A DNA stretch of 64,000 nucleotides from Thelephora terrestris (Eukaryota > Basidiomycota > Agaricomycetes > Thelephorales > Thelephoraceae): NCBI GenBank assembly GCA_015956445.1, contig WIUZ02000004.1, forward strand, positions 310,001-374,000, written 5' to 3'. The first letter of the stretch is position 1. Each line of letters begins with the position of its first letter. Below are positions 1 to 12,937 of this stretch, in pieces. The notes under the pieces are model-generated. The model saw only the letters and a program-made list of their open reading frames with translations. It had not been told where the DNA came from and did no database searches. Made by a program: the position numbers and the translations under genes.

Positions 1-1839
1 AGCGTCCTACCAGCAGTCTCGGGGAAGCAAAAGAAGACGTGAACGAACGCGGCAAAATTGAAGGTTCCAAAGATGAAGTAAGTCTTCCACGCGATGTTGG
101 AGAGGCCAGGGGGGACAGCCCAAGCCAAAGCGAAGTTGAACATCCTGACGATAAACTCAGCCTTGGAATCCTCCACCAAGAACGACGCGACCTACCAATT
201 CGTTGCAGTAGAGAGCGAAACTGCCTTGGCACGAACCCGCATCGGGAATATCTCGGCGGGGTAGGTCCAGGATACGGGCCCCATGGTAACGGCAAAGGAA
301 CAAACGAAGAGGTACGAGCAAACGATGACACCCTTGGTGACTGAACCGCGGTCACTGATGACCCAGACACGGTCACCATCGACGATGCCCCATTCACCAA
401 AACCACCCTGAAGTCCGCCGACAAGATACAGCCAGAAACCCATCATCATAGTCCCGATTAAGAGAAGTGGTCGACGACCCCACTTGTCGATGTAAATGAT
501 GGCGGGAACTAAGGTAAAGCCGAGTTATACGTCGACGAAGAGGGATTTTTACTCAAACTTACTCGTGAACATCACATTCAACACGTACTGAACCGCGGAA
601 GCAATCAAATTGCCACGGCGTCCAGTCAAACCAGCACCTTGAAAGACATAGACGATGTAATACCTAGTTGGTCCCAGCATCAGTACACCTGAAGTAGTGA
701 TTTGCTACAGTCCGCACATCATGATGTTCATTCCAGATAGTTGGCTCCACATCTGGAGGGAGCAGCCCAAAGTGACACGCCTGAAGATGCCGGGCTTGAG
801 GAGGTCCAAGTACGATTTAGCACCTTCCGTCTTCTCGAAATGCACCTGGGCCTTGATTTCCTCATATTCGAGCTGGACGAGTTCGTTATTCGGGTCTCCC
901 CCACTGTGAAGGTCAGCGAGAACTTCCAAAGCCTCTTCCTCTCTTCCGTGGTCGATTAGCCATCGGGGACTTTCCGGGAAAAACATCATGCCCAAGCCGA
1001 GGATGATGGCCGGAACTGGGCAAGCAGTTCAGTTCCCCATCGGCGAGTACAGTCAAGTCGCTCACTCATTTGCAAACCCCATGGAATACGGAAAGAAGCT
1101 GCGCCGTTGATGTAGGAGCATCCAAACTGGATGAAGTACTGGATAAGAATGCCCCTAGTGGAATCTGTCACAGTTTCCGGCTAGAACCCACTGACTGCCT
1201 TTCCCTACCATGTAATAGCCCATTGCTGTAGTGAAACAATTCGCCCTCGGATGTTGTGATTCGTAATCTCCGATTGGTAGAGAGGGACACAAGATGAAGC
1301 AAGGCCAATTGACATTCCAGAAAAGATTCGACCGACAACAAGCATTCCACGGTCCTGGGCAGCACACTGAAGGATAGAACCGATAACCCAGATCCAAGCA
1401 GAGGTCATGATAGTCGGTCTCCTTCCTATGACATCTGCTAACTTGGTGACCAAGAGAGCCCTGACGAAGGAGCCTGCAGGCATGGCCGCGACTATGGCAC
1501 CCTGAGCATTCGATCCTGGGTAGCCAAACGTCCTTTTGTACGCCTCATTCTAGAAAGTCATTAGGCACCCGGTGACTGGTAGATCAAGGTGGAAGGGCAC
1601 AAACGTTCAAGACGCCGGACATGGACGAGATGTCCAGGCCAAAAAGGCCACCTCCGATGCATGCGAACGATCCCACCAGGTACTAAAGCCAGGTCAGACG
1701 GTGAAATGGGAGTGGAAACGCAAGTCACGTACAGGGTTCGATGCGATCCGCGTACTGTACTGGAGCCGGGGAGGGGAATGTGTTGAGCGAACGAGAGCGG
1801 AGCGAATTCACAGAGATAAACAGTACATACCCGCTTCAT
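1..1839 (-). CDS. MFS sugar transporter, 3' end beyond left edge
   Basis: Sugar porter of the major facilitator superfamily, expected in the plasma membrane and importing hexoses or related polyols by proton symport; the substrate cannot be told. Visible family marks are the first-helix GGGLFGLDISSMSG, the DVIGRRP loop, the GRIFSGMSIG helix, PESPRWL after helix 6, the helix 7 MNIMM/YYIVYVFQGAG block, DKWGRRP and the late PETAG. The ATG at 1839 opens a tiny exon (MKR), then short exons separated by about 50-base introns. An apparent stop after MNIMM is removed by a 60-base intron that restores MYYIVYVFQGAG, so I see no break in the gene. The C-terminal end of the protein lies outside the window. 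A TATA-like sequence lies near 1969-1976 on the upstream side. Confidence 0.9.
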
Positions 1840-3292
1840 TCTTATGACCCTCCTTTCCTCGGTGTCTCGGTGTCAAGATAACCCTCTTGATGAGAGAGTG
1901 AGGAAGCTAGTAGACAGGGAAGGGGGAGAAAAGAACAAAGAAGCAGTGAGGTCCCCATCCCGCAAGAGTTTATATACGAAGGCTCCTCACAGATTCTGCT
2001 TCTGATAATGATCCGTCTGAGGTCACACCACCAAGGATTAGCCAAATATAATGGAGGCACGCCCTTGAAAAAGCTCGGTGCATTGGGCAAGATACATCAG
2101 GGCGATCGAGTCGTATCCTGGTGGCCTCGCAGGTCCAGCTGTGGTTGCGGGGAGGAATGTAAGAGGGTTGAGTGATTCGAGAAAAACACCCAAAGGTCCA
2201 TGCCACCAAGGTCGGGTGAGAGGGTGTATACAAAGCCTCAGACTCATGATATGAACCTCGTGTTGCATTCCAGGAAGAGAGAGATTGATTCCATCCCATC
2301 ACTGAAGTATTCCGTGTCTCGCTGGGTGGCTTTGCACGTGCGACAACGACCACACTGGGTCGCCAAGAATGACAATCAACGCTCCACAGATCCATATGGT
2401 CGGTTTCTATTTGCCCCGGCCGGCCGTCTCTAATCCAGAGGCATGACCCGTGAATGCGTTCGGGTCGTTGGAGTTCATGGAAGAGACAATGATCGGGAAT
2501 CAGCTTCTGGTGGTGATGAGGAGCTGGTCAGCTAGAGGGCTCGGACTCGCATAGGCTGCTGCGCACCAGCGGTCAAAATTTCACCTACTGAGTTATTATT
2601 TTCCCTTTCATTGTACTCTATCTATGATTATACTAACAGACAACCACCCTCGCCGCCCAAAAAAACCAATGCCAACGGTTCCAGTCAGTCCACATAGATA
2701 ACACGAATCGCAATCCTCCCAAAGGGGCTCCAAACCAATCCAAGAAGACAAATGAATGGGCTATATGTACACCGTTATGGTGAAACGAGGTGAGAGAGGA
2801 ATGCGCCGTTTGAATTAAAAGAAGGGAATGTGAGGCTGGGGATGAAAAATAGCCAGAACTGCTGGAAGGTCGCGATGTGGTTACCAACAATGGTTATTGT
2901 CCTGCGCGTAATGATGGAGAAGTGGGAGGAGTATGTGATGAGTAGAGGGAAAGAGGACCATCAGTGAGCGAAGGATAAGGCCCAAAAACATGGTGTGGTC
3001 AGGCGTGGAGGGGTAATGATCTTAAAGTACACGATGAACCGTGGATTATATGGCGGATGTGATGGTGGTGGGTAAGGGGGTAAAGAGATGGACAGTGATG
3101 AGAGACATGGGATAAAGAGTCCATTGTACCTCCAAAAAGCCTCCGTTTCCCCGGGTCATGCGGGTTAGTCAAACAACAAATGTCTTTGCTTTCGCAGCAT
3201 GGGAGAGAAGAGGGCAAGAAATTGATAAAAATGAGTCCGTAGAAAGCAAGAAGAAAGGGATAGGGAGTGTGGACAGGGAAGTCCATATCGCG
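1840..3292. other. Intergenic: transporter upstream region and KRE6 3' flank
   Basis: About 1.45 kb without a supported gene. The part next to 1840 is the promoter side of the transporter: it has a purine-rich strip near 1900-1945 and a TATA-like box near 1969-1976. The part next to 3292 is the 3' flank of the KRE6-like gene. The open frames here are short, overlap on both strands and show no family resemblance. Confidence 0.6.
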
Positions 3293-5786
3293 TTAACAGC
3301 TTCCAGAGTACTGCGAGTCCGGGATCTTACATCAGAAACCGTGCAGAAAAGACGGACACCACTCACCAATCCGTTGCGCGGCCAAGAATACCCAGCACCT
3401 CCTGGTACGCCGCCCCTCCACATCGTCATATTGGGATCTAACATGATGAATATCAAGCCCTGGTGGCGGGGAATATGCGACGTTGTGCTCACTCTTGTAT
3501 GCTTCCGGATGGTCGATGATGTACTTCTCAGTAGGGTAGTTGTCTGGACTACACCCAACGTTCTCGGACCCTTTCCGTTGGTATATTCGAACATAGTCCA
3601 CCAGCATTTCCGTGGGAAACGTTAGAGTAGAAGGGTCGATAGCTTGCCAGCCTGGAGAAATACCCAAGTTGAGGATCAACGCCTGCAAACCGTGATGAGA
3701 GCCTGTAAACGAGGTAGGTCACACAAAACCTTACCATAGGCTCCTCAGGAATAATACGACGTCCAACACCAGTACCGTCAGGACCCTGATCTGGTCCCAT
3801 GGCATCCGCAGCGACCCGATGTGACGGGTTTCCATTGACCATCCACGTGATGAACCCATTTCCAGGCGCAGTCGGTTCTGCCCAGTACTCGAAGCCAAAC
3901 TTGGTGAAGACCTGCCCTGAACCTTCGAACATGTCATCTGGTACATCGGTCAAGGCAGAAACTGATTGTTGCCTATATTCTGTGTAGTCAGCCAAAGTGA
4001 GCCAAACGATTGACATAGTCACGCACATAGCTGAACCCCTATAACTGTTTGGGACAGTAATGTCAGGGTTGTAGATCGTATACTTGTCCGAGGTGGAGTT
4101 ATCGAATAGATAGTCGTGAGTAAATGGGGCAAATTGGGCTGATTGCGAGACAATTCCACCGGGAGCGCCCGTCTTGTTCCTTTCAGCTTCAAATACGTCG
4201 ATTTCAGGAGCACCTCGACCTTTGTTGGGAGTTGGGCCTGGATGATCCTCACCAGGACAGGTACAAGACCTAGTAAGGTCGTCAGCGACGTGTGATTCAG
4301 AAAAGAATGTGCCAAGGGATTCACGATAGACGTTGTCCAGGGAGCCAAGATAGCTCATAATTGTACTGAGCGCGTCCCATATCCGTTCGTAGGGCAGCGG
4401 GGGGGCCGGAGTCATCAGGGAAGGTTTGGTTAGGGAATGTTCCGAGATCACACGTGTCATACCTTGGAAAAGATTAGCAACAGGAGGGAGTTGAGCAAGC
4501 ATGACTTACGAGTATGGCCAAAGCCCGTCAGTAGTCGCGCCATAGCCGGGTCGTCCGAGGTTACCCATGGTCCAAACACCAGGCCACTACATGGTATGAT
4601 CAGGAACACAGAAATTCATGAGGGTGAAGAGTCGTACATATCCTTGGGCATTGGAATTGGGGCCGGGGAAGGTGACAGAGACCTCAAAGTACCCGCCGCT
4701 AAAGCAGAACTTATTCCAACTCTGCAACATGCCACTCTTGTACGGAAGCCCATGTGTCTCCTTGTTCTCCATTTTGATCCTGAGAGCACCATTTCTGGTA
4801 GTGATCTGCCCAGGGTCATACCATTCTTGGTCTTTGGTGGCCCCGTACCACAGGTCGACAGCCTCCCAGTAAGGGTCGTCATTGGGATAAAATGAGCGAC
4901 CATCGGTGTTGAATTCGTCCGAGAAGACGAGAACGTATTCTTCTCCATCCCAACCAGTCCGGTTCATGGCGCTCTCGGGAGTTTCGTCGTCAATTAGATT
5001 GGGCATCTTGAACATGTTTGGTGGCTGGGCTATGTTTTCGCTGGGGTTGTTTACGCGCGAGTTTTCAGCTGCCAGCTGTTGATTCCGAGCGTTCCCTTGG
5101 TAGTAAATCACGACGGGATAACAGATGAAGAGAGAGAGGAGAGCAATAATCAACAGGGCAAGGGCTCCGACGTTTAGCCATCCTCTGCTGCTCCATAATC
5201 CAGCTCCCTCGTCCTTGTCCTTAGGATCAGGGTTGTGAAGGTGATCATCGTCTTCGGAAACATTGTCAGTATCAGGGTCGTACGCATAAGGAACCAGCCC
5301 CCGAGAGTGCGCAGAGAGACCGGAAGGGTATTTGGAGTCTGAGGAGAGGGAAAATACAGAGTCGGACGTTGAGGCTATAGAATCCCTGTTGTGCCAGGTA
5401 CTCCGCGGAGGGTGAAGGACGCTCATGTCATCAACAGCCGCAAGACGATAAAGAATCATGGAGCCTCTCTGACCAGGCTGGGCGTTGGAGAGAGTGGTCG
5501 CATCTTCTGAAGCGAGGCGATTGAAGACACTGAGTGATGAACCAGGTCGTGAGCGTGCGTTTGGATTTAGAGGGGAGGAGGCGAAGGAGGTTGAGGCAGA
5601 TCGTAAAGGGGGGTGGGAATCCTGTCCTTGGGAAAGAGCGCGTTGGCGAGGGACAGTAGACATTTGGGGAGGAGAAAGGGGAGTCGTCAGACCCGGGCTT
5701 TCTGGATAGGCAGGGGCATAGTTATGGGACTCTGACGAGCTACGGTCGTCAGAGGGAGTTTGGGAAGGAGGCGACGGGGTCGACAT
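3293..5786 (-). CDS. KRE6: KRE6/SKN1-type beta-1,6-glucan synthesis protein (GH16 family)
   Basis: Type II membrane glycoprotein needed for beta-1,6-glucan in the fungal cell wall, acting in the secretory pathway. The start is the inner ATG at 5786; the longer frame begins with GTG. Roughly the first 200 residues are Ser/Pro-rich and cytosolic. A transmembrane segment (ALALLIIALLSLFICYPVV) follows, then the SKN1/KRE6 lumenal domain with VFSDEFN, WTMGNLGRPGYGATTDG, CDLGTFPNQT and the GH16-type active-site stretch EIDVFEAE. Later blocks include FGFEYW, LILNLGISPGWQ and NPNMTMWRGG. At least six introns are needed. A final short exon gives a C-terminus ending SGSC, matching the family's usual terminal Cys. 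The gene looks whole, about 690 residues. It is tandem with the transporter and divergent from the DUF218 gene. Confidence 0.93.
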
Positions 5787-6699
5787 CTTTCTAGATATTC
5801 CCGACGACACTCAGCAGAGCGATATGTGGGTCAAGGTCGCTCTGGCTGATGGCGACGGGCTCGGTTGGGAGGAGGGCTGAAGGGAAGAAAAACGAACGGG
5901 CGACAGGCAGGGTGCTGTCCAGGGAATCCTGCCAAGACCAGAACTTTTGGCGGGGACGAGTGACCAACTGTCACGGTCACACATGCCGCCGATCACCAGG
6001 AACCCAGGCGCCCGTGCATCTTTCCTTCACGTATGATAAACACCCAAATTCTACACTGGTAGCTATCTCAATTGCGCCTTGGGGAAGATAAAGAGGCCCA
6101 GTGAACGAACAGTACGTCAAGAAGTCTCCCGTGAGAAACGGTGTCGCGCTCGCGCCTGAAATGCACAAGTTAAACGTGCCGGGGATATCCGAGGCGCTCC
6201 TAAACCGAAGTATGCGCAAATAGACACAAGGCCGGTTAAGTCCTTGAACCTGCGCAGGTGGCTAACGAAAGCGCCATTTGCAGTTGGTCTCGTATGTCCG
6301 TCGTCATTACGAGTGCCTTGCCAAACATGGACAAATATCCGGATGCCCTATCTTGTCCCACCCTGCTGGAGTACAGGCCTCTGGGAAAGAGATCGGATGG
6401 AAGTACACAGTCAGGCAACCTCGAGGTCGATTTCGACCAGAGTGGTCATCGCTACTGATAACGCTTGGAACTCTGGATCGTGAGGCGGAGGCGAGGTAGC
6501 CTCTTTGGTCTACGGGATAGGGGCTCGGGAGCGAATCTTGATGTTGGACATGCATCTGTCTCCCCCCAATTCACCCAACGCCCAATCTTGAGTCAGCGTT
6601 GGTTTACATACCAGGGTCGCCGGCCCGTTGTTTGTATCCGTTTGTTGGAACCGTCGAGCGTCGGCTCTCGTCCCTGCCACCAGCATCGGCAACAGCCAA
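5787..6699. promoter_or_regulatory. Divergent intergenic region KRE6 / DUF218
   Basis: About 0.9 kb between two divergent start codons, presumably holding both promoters. Several short overlapping frames occur (for example 6244-6483), but none shows a protein family or splices convincingly to a neighbour. I see no repeat or element. Confidence 0.5.
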
Positions 6700-8030
6700 A
6701 TGCTCCCTTCCCCTGTTCTGTCCCGTCGGTATCGGGTACATTCTCACCCACATCGCTCCGTCTATAGGAGCTTACTGGACATCCTGCTCACACGATGCAG
6801 GCTTACGAACCTCGGTCTCATCACCATCTCCTCGATCGCCGCTCTCTCGTTGCTGCTCAACCTCGCCCATTACCTCGACAGCTCCTCCTCACCAAACAAA
6901 TATTTCGGAAGGAACACCTACCAGTTATTTGATGAGAACGACAATTCCCAACATGTGATGAGAGAACCCTGGGCTGAATCACTGGACCACCTCATCATTG
7001 TGCCTGGACACGCCATTTGGAAGGGCGTCGATCCTGAAAAGCGGTCTCAGGATTCAGAGTGGATTTTGAAACCCTACCAAAAGGGCACCGGAAAGATTCA
7101 AGTGTTTTGGGAACATATTGCTGTTGGGTGAGACAATGCCGTTTGTAGCCCTTGGGGTCTGAGCTGACCGTACGAGCGACCAGGGCTGAGATTGCGCTCG
7201 GTGACGAAAGGTCGCTACTGGTATTCAGCGGGTGATTTTTTTCCGTTCAAGTTCGGCGGGACTCTGCTGAATACAGTTCCCGCCTGTATAGCGGACAGAC
7301 ACGTCCTGAATCTCCACACACGGAAGCCCAATCATACCTCCGTCTTGCCGTGGCAGCAAAGCTCCTTCCTTCAACGTACTCATCTACCCGTCTCTTCCCC
7401 CGAGCGACAACTGAGGACTATGCGCTAGACTCGTACCAAAATCTCATATTCTCAGTTGCCAGGTTCCATGAAGTAACAGGTTTGTTGTACACGAACGGAC
7501 CACACATGAACCCGCTCTAAACCATGTCAAGGCAGATACCCCTCATGGATAACCGTCGTTGGCTACGCTATGAAGAAGCGAAGATTCGAAGAACTGCATA
7601 GAAGAGCGATTCGTTGGCCGGAGGGCAAACTCGAATATATCGGCATTGACGGCGGCCAAAAGCACGTCACAGATCAAGCCAAGCACGGAGAGGTACGTTA
7701 TCGTACTTAGCTTAGTCCACAACAAAACCAACAGTCTTTTGCGTCTAGCTCACTAACGCCTATCTTCCGTACAAGAGGGACACATATGGGTGCCACTCAA
7801 AATTGGCCTCCAAACGAATTGCGCGCAACCCGTTCCTCAGGTTTCATCCTTACTGGGCTTCGGCCAAAGAGCTGAGGGGCCTGTTGGAGTGGTGTCCGGA
7901 TGGCGGGTCTCAGAAGCCGGAACGGAACTCCTGGTGGAACTTCTTTGGTTCAGTGAATGAGCGAGGTAATAGTGGCAGGGATTCCGACTGGGATTCGGTC
8001 TACCCAGGGGAATTGCCTTGGGACCCTTGA
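6700..8030 (+). CDS. DUF218 (YdcF-like) domain membrane protein
   Basis: Member of the fungal family that includes yeast YOR238W and fission yeast SPAC57A10.07; the biochemical role is not established. From the ATG at 6700 the N-terminus is basic, then has one transmembrane helix (LGLITISSIAALSLLLNLAHYL). The DUF218 core follows: LIIVPGHAIWKG, WILKPYQKGTG, then after introns LLVFSGGSRLYSGQTR, TEAQSYLRLA, TTEDYALDSYQNL and WITVVGYAMKKRRF. The C-terminus is Trp-rich. About four introns keep one frame to the TGA at 8028-8030. The pattern suggests a membrane-anchored protein with a lumenal or extracytosolic YdcF-like fold; that location is an inference. Confidence 0.88.
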
Positions 8031-8434
8031 GCGATTCCATGTGGCGTTCAATCATTATTCATTCTGGCCGATCGGAAATGCGACTGCCAAGGCCCGAGCC
8101 GTTGTCAGGGCTTGCAGGTACTTACGGACTTGGTAATTTTATCGTTCAAATGGACTGTGAGAGTTTAGCTGCAGGATTTCATATCCATGGAGGTCATCTA
8201 TAAGCTGGTTTAATTCTCAAAGGCTACTGATACATCGAAGCCATTATTCTGTACATGATTCTCATCGGGGACGTCCGCATAAAATAAAAAACTAAATCGA
8301 AAGCGATAAGCAAAACATTTTTCAAAGAGCGAGTGTGGCGAGGAGTGCGCTGCTACTCCCAGGGCAGAGAGAAAAGAAAAGAGAGGGGTTGGGAACAAAA
8401 GGGATCGAAGAGGACGGTGTTCATGGACGTAGGA
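8031..8434. other. Convergent intergenic region
   Basis: About 400 bases between two convergent genes, probably their 3' UTRs. The small frames (8018-8203 and 8210-8398) have no supporting signal. Confidence 0.5.
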
Positions 8435-9132
8435 CTAGTATCGCGTTGCTGACCAGACGGCCAAAGCGACAACAATGATGATGATGATGATGAAGGATAC
8501 GAGGGCAACGAGGCAGCGCCTCGCCCACTTCTTTTCGGTTTGGCGCATGTGAGCGATCAGCTCAGCACGCTCTTCAGCTGTCTTTGTGGGTTCCCAGCCG
8601 GCAGGCGCGCGAAGGGGAATACAGAGGACGAGGGATCCCAATATCCAGAAAATTGGGAACACTGTCGAAAAACTCATAAGTCACGGTGGCGAAGGTGATG
8701 GGAAGACTGGAACTTACAAAACCCGTACTTGAACATGTACATGGCAAGGGTAGGAGGTTCTTTCGCTCCAGCTTCCTCGTCCCATCTCGAATAAGCGGGG
8801 AGTTCTTCCCCGTGGTATGGAGGTAGGGTAATATCGTGCCTCGATTCGCGGGTGCCTCCAATGCGGCTGGATGGGGAGGAGTGCGAGATTCCGAAGAAGT
8901 TATCGAACGGGTCGACTTCGACCAACTGGAGAGACTGGTGAGGAGCGTGGGTGGAAACTTGTGGCGGGGTGATGGGGAGCTCTACGGGCACAAGAGTGCC
9001 GGAGATTATGGTGGAAGATCCTGCCTCAGGGATAGCAGTGGAAGGGATAAGATCCCAAGAGCCGGCGACAGTGCGGGTGCGAGGGGAAGTCTCAGAAGAG
9101 ACAGTGGTGGCGACGATCTGGACGGAAGACAT
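8435..9132 (-). CDS. Small protein with two C-terminal transmembrane helices
   Basis: Two exons joined by an intron at about 8655-8712. The first gives a Ser/Thr/Pro-rich soluble part ending LAMYMFKYGF. The second carries two hydrophobic segments, VFPIFWILGSLVLCIPL and CLVALVSFIIIIIIVVALAVW, separated by a charged stretch (AEERAELIAHMRQTEKKWARR). The arrangement is a disordered N-terminus followed by a helical hairpin, so probably a membrane protein of the secretory pathway. I recognise the KYGF/FWxLG/WA+R layout from uncharacterised fungal proteins but can give no function. The poly-Ile run is encoded by an (ATG)n microsatellite read in reverse at about 8475-8492, a likely site of length variation. 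The start ATG is at 9132. Confidence 0.8.
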
Positions 9133-9717
9133 TTCGCAGAGTGGAGTAGGTAAGCTGAGGGGAGGTAGAGGATCGTGTTTATCTTGAGTGACTCTGAGGC
9201 GAGGGGATGAGGGAAAATGTGTCGGGGGGCGGTGGCGGTCTATATACTCGTCCGGGAGACTTCTGACACTTTAGCCGAAACTTCCAGAGTGAGGTTGTGC
9301 ACCCACACAGGTCGAATGAGCCCACCGAAAAGCCAGCACACCGACGCACACAACCGAAAGTCGGACCTACAACCAAATTGTCACCGTCGTCAAGCACCCT
9401 TCCTAACCTGTCAAACAATAGTCGCCCCTTCATCCCATCCTCACGACGGTTGCTATGTTCCTCCGTAGGTGCATATAGGTGTTTCCAGGAGCGTTGCAGT
9501 CGAGGGCGTGGGTGGACCACTTCGGTTGTTCATAAGTTGGCCCACTGCGGTAAGCTGAGCCGCTGCTCTGGTGAACCCGGCAACTTGCAGAAGGATGGTC
9601 CGCCCGGCCCGATCAGTGGCTCAGGTCCGCCCGAACCGCAATAGTGTAACAGTGTTACGGCCGAGGCTTCAGTGCGAGGTCAGCAGCCAACTCCTTAGCC
9701 CCATCCCCCCACCTGTA
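9133..9717. promoter_or_regulatory. Divergent intergenic region upstream of fuconate dehydratase-like gene
   Basis: About 585 bases between divergent start codons (small membrane protein and the enolase-family gene). It presumably holds both promoters. The open frames at 9297-9644 and 9179-9520 are composition artefacts with no recognisable domain. Confidence 0.5.
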
Positions 9718-11631
9718 ATGTCAGACGTTATCATCACAGGCTACGAAACCCACGATATTCGTTTCCCGACCTCCTTGACTGGAGATGGAACCGACGCAAT
9801 GTGAGTTGAGCTTCCAGTTCCCAACAGAATATGCACACTGGGACCTATGTGCTTGTGCTCTGGGATGGTAGGAACGTCGATTGCGACTACTCGTCTGCAT
9901 ATCTTACCCTCAAAACGTCCTCTCCGGATCTCAAAGGTTTCGGAATGACATTCACAATCGGACGCGGCAACGATATCGTGCGTCCCAGACCCGTTTCTCC
10001 GTCCGGTTTTGATTGCGAACGATCGTCTTGAGCCAGGTGTGCCAAGCGATCCACAATGTTGCAGATCGCATTGTCGGCAAGGGAGTCGAGGACTTGTTCG
10101 CTGATATGGGCAAGACTTGGACCCACCTCACCGCAGACTCACAGCTTCGTTGGTACGAAACTAGCGCTCCTCCACCCATCTCATGAGTGACGAATGTGCG
10201 GTCAATGCTGTTTAGGATCGGCCCAGAAAAAGGCGTCATCCACATCGCCACCGGCGCGGTCGGAAACGCCATCTGGGATATGTACGCCAGATCAAGATCA
10301 AAACCGTTGTGGAAGCTGGTGGTGGATATGACACCTGTACGTTCCGCCCGGTCTTATCCGGTTCGCGAGACTGCGCTGACCGGCTCGGTCTTATAGGAAG
10401 AGTTGGTCCGCTCCACGACCTTCCGGTACATCACCGATGTCATCACTCCCGAAGAAGCCTTGAAATGGCTGAAAGAAAAGGAGGCCAGCAAAGCTGAACG
10501 CGAAGAAAAGGTCCGGCAACTTGGGTATCTCCCTCTTCTCGTCTCTCATTCCTAAGATCTCGACATCAACCGTTCCCCTTGATCCAGTTACCCCGCCTAC
10601 GTCACTTCAGTGGGCTGGCTAGGATACTCCGACGAAAAAGTCCTCCAGCTGACGAAAGAAGCCGTCGCCAAAGGTTTCAACCACTTCAAGATGAAAGTTG
10701 GGAGCGACTTGGAGTCTGACCTCCGACGAGGCAAGCTTATCCGGTCTGTCATTGATGACCCCCAATACCTCCCCAAGGACAGGGATCCCCAGGATCCTAA
10801 AAGTCCGGGCCTGAGGGGAAAGAATGCTGGACCAGCGGGTGCGGTGCTGATGATCGATGCGAACCAAGTGTGGGATGTGAACCAGGCGATTGAGTATACC
10901 AAAGGCTTAGTTGAGATCAAGCCTTGGTACGTGTTTGGGGAGCTCTTGTTAGCACAGGGTCGCCCTGATCCCCCTTCTCTAGGTTCATCGAGGAGCCCAC
11001 CGCTCCAGACGACATCCTCGGCCACGCCACCATCCGAAAAGCCCTCAAGCCGTACGGTATCAGCGTCGCCACCGGTGAACATGCGCATAACAGGATGGTC
11101 TTCAAGCAACTCCTCCAAGCCGAAGCCATCGACGTCTGCCAAGTCGACTCCGTCCGCCTCGCTGGGGTGAGCGAGGTTCTCGCGGTTTTGTTGATGGCCG
11201 CCAAGTTCGGTGTCCCCGTCTGCCCCCACGCTGGGGGTGTGGGTTTGTGCGAGCACGTCATTCATCTGAGGTTGGCCTATCCCGCTATCAACGGTGACGC
11301 GTCGACTGACCCCGGGAAGCTTGATCGACTATATCGCGGTGTCGGGTACGATGGAAAGGAACGTGCTCGAGTTTGCTGACCACTTACACGAGCACTACGT
11401 GAACCCATGCACGATAAATGAGCGCGGAAGATACAACGTTCCCGACGATCCGAAAGAGGGTTACAGGTACGTTTCTGGGTGCTGTTCCGGCCGCCTGAAG
11501 TCTGTTGTCTGACGTCGTGCGTGCGCAGTGGTGAGATGTACGCAGCAAGCATCGTCGAATATGAATGGCCGAACGGCTCATATTGGCGGGAGCGGAAAGC
11601 CGCTGGGACGTTGCCCAGAAGTGTTATTTGA
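9718..11631 (+). CDS. L-fuconate dehydratase-like enolase superfamily enzyme (ENOSF1 type)
   Basis: Predicted acid-sugar dehydratase of the mandelate racemase/enolase superfamily, removing water from L-fuconate or a similar aldonate using Mg2+. Exons joined by short introns give the family order: N-terminal capping domain ([44 protein letters not shown]), then the barrel with FKMKVG (catalytic KxK), MIDANQVWD (metal Asp), [10 protein letters not shown] (metal Glu), [10 protein letters not shown] (metal Glu) and [11 protein letters not shown] (general-base His). The C-terminus ends [13 protein letters not shown]. All expected catalytic residues are present and at least six introns fit, so the enzyme looks functional. 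No other L-fucose or acid-sugar gene lies nearby. Related superfamily specificities such as rhamnonate cannot be excluded by eye. Confidence 0.92.
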
Positions 11632-11770
11632 GGGCACGCAACTTGCAGCTAATTATGCTTAAGCCTGTCTAGAACAAGACCTCTCGTTTCATGTATACGA
11701 CAGCCTCGCTTCGTCTGCAGCGGAACAAGTGATCTATCGGTATGACGCTGACATGAAACAGGGTGGGGCT

Positions 11771-12937
11771 CTAGTCTATGTCTAAGGAATCGGCGGGCGG
11801 TTGCCTTACATCGAGTTCGGGGCACTTGGGGTCTTCTACCTGTTCCCCAAGTTGGATGGAAACGCACCAGAAGAACTCCTCCCAGGGAACTCCTTCCTGA
11901 TTTCCAGAATCTTCGTCATCCGGGAGCTTTCGTCGTTTACAACATACGAATTGTACCGGTTGGCCATCCCAATACTTGGTAAGGTTAAACGAGATTCCTC
12001 CTGGGATCCTGAGCGCCAGTTCCGGGCTGAATTCCAGAAACCCATAACAGAAATCTGTTGTGATGAGATCCTAATGCCAAGCGAAGCCGTAAATCCATAA
12101 GTCGAGTTGCCAACGTAAAATTGTTGAAAATATCTTGACGTTGGGGAGAACTCACGTTTGGACCAAAGGAGATGGATTGTCGAGCTTCCTTACTAGCGAA
12201 GTACGCCCGGCGCTGATCCGCAGTCTTGAGGGTAATCAGCTGAGGTGAAAGCTTCTCTCTTTCGATGGGATTTCCGACGGCTTCTGCCAACTGAGAATTA
12301 TCATCCTTCAGCGATTCTCGAGGTGGGAACTCGGGAAGAGTGTCGGATTCTCCTAGTTCCCGATGGGCAAAGTGAGGCATCGTCGAGATGAGCGGAGACA
12401 AAGCCCAGGGCTTGGTTTGCGAAGTCAAATCGTGTTCAAGAGTCGGATCAATATACCTGTTACGAGTTGGGCGGGAGCGGGAAATGAAACATAAGCGTCA
12501 GGACCCGAAACGCGAACGATAGGTGATAAACGGACTTCATGAACTGGAATGCAGCGCTCGAGCCCCATGGCAGGGTGAGGGGGCGTTCGAATATGTTACC
12601 GAACAGTACGTCATCGGCTGTTTGCGGTTGAAGGAATCTACCTGAACGGTGATAGTATGTTTGATTATCAGCGCTCGGGTGTGAAAGCGACGGATGAGAG
12701 CGGGTACGGACCTTGTACTTGAATGCTCCAAGTGATCCCCCGACGATCGGGTCGTTCGAAGTAGTCGGAGGAGGCCGTGCGGTGATGTAAGGGGAAGCGA
12801 TTGATCTGGAGGGATAGAAGGCCCTCGAAGCCGTCGGAGGATATGTTGTGGACCTGGTCTGTGTTGACTTTGTCTGAGATGTCCACGAGGGAACAAGGGG
12901 AGGGGCCAGCGAGGACTCTGAGGTTCACAGGCATCAT
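11771..12937 (-). CDS. DUF1769 (UPF0590) family protein
   Basis: Conserved fungal protein of unknown function. Exons read MMPVNLRVLAGPS at the start, SDGFEGLLSLQINRF, a block RFLQPQTADDVLFGNIF that begins the DUF1769 region, RPLTLPWGSSAAFQFM, YIDPTLEHDL, KPWALSPLISTMPHFAHREL, then DLITTDFCYGFLEFSP, IPGGISFNLTKYWDGQPV and an acidic tail. Three introns, each with a clean GT-AG pair, join these in one frame to the TAG at 11771-11773. No signal peptide or transmembrane segment is visible, so it is probably cytosolic or nuclear. The order and spacing match the family closely, so I regard the gene as intact. The start could be either of two adjacent ATGs (12937 or 12934). Confidence 0.87.

Noticed and set aside
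600-730. Apparent stop codon and frame change in the transporter after MNIMM
   Set aside because: A 60-base GT-AG intron joins MNIM to MYYIVYVFQGAG, so the gene is whole here.
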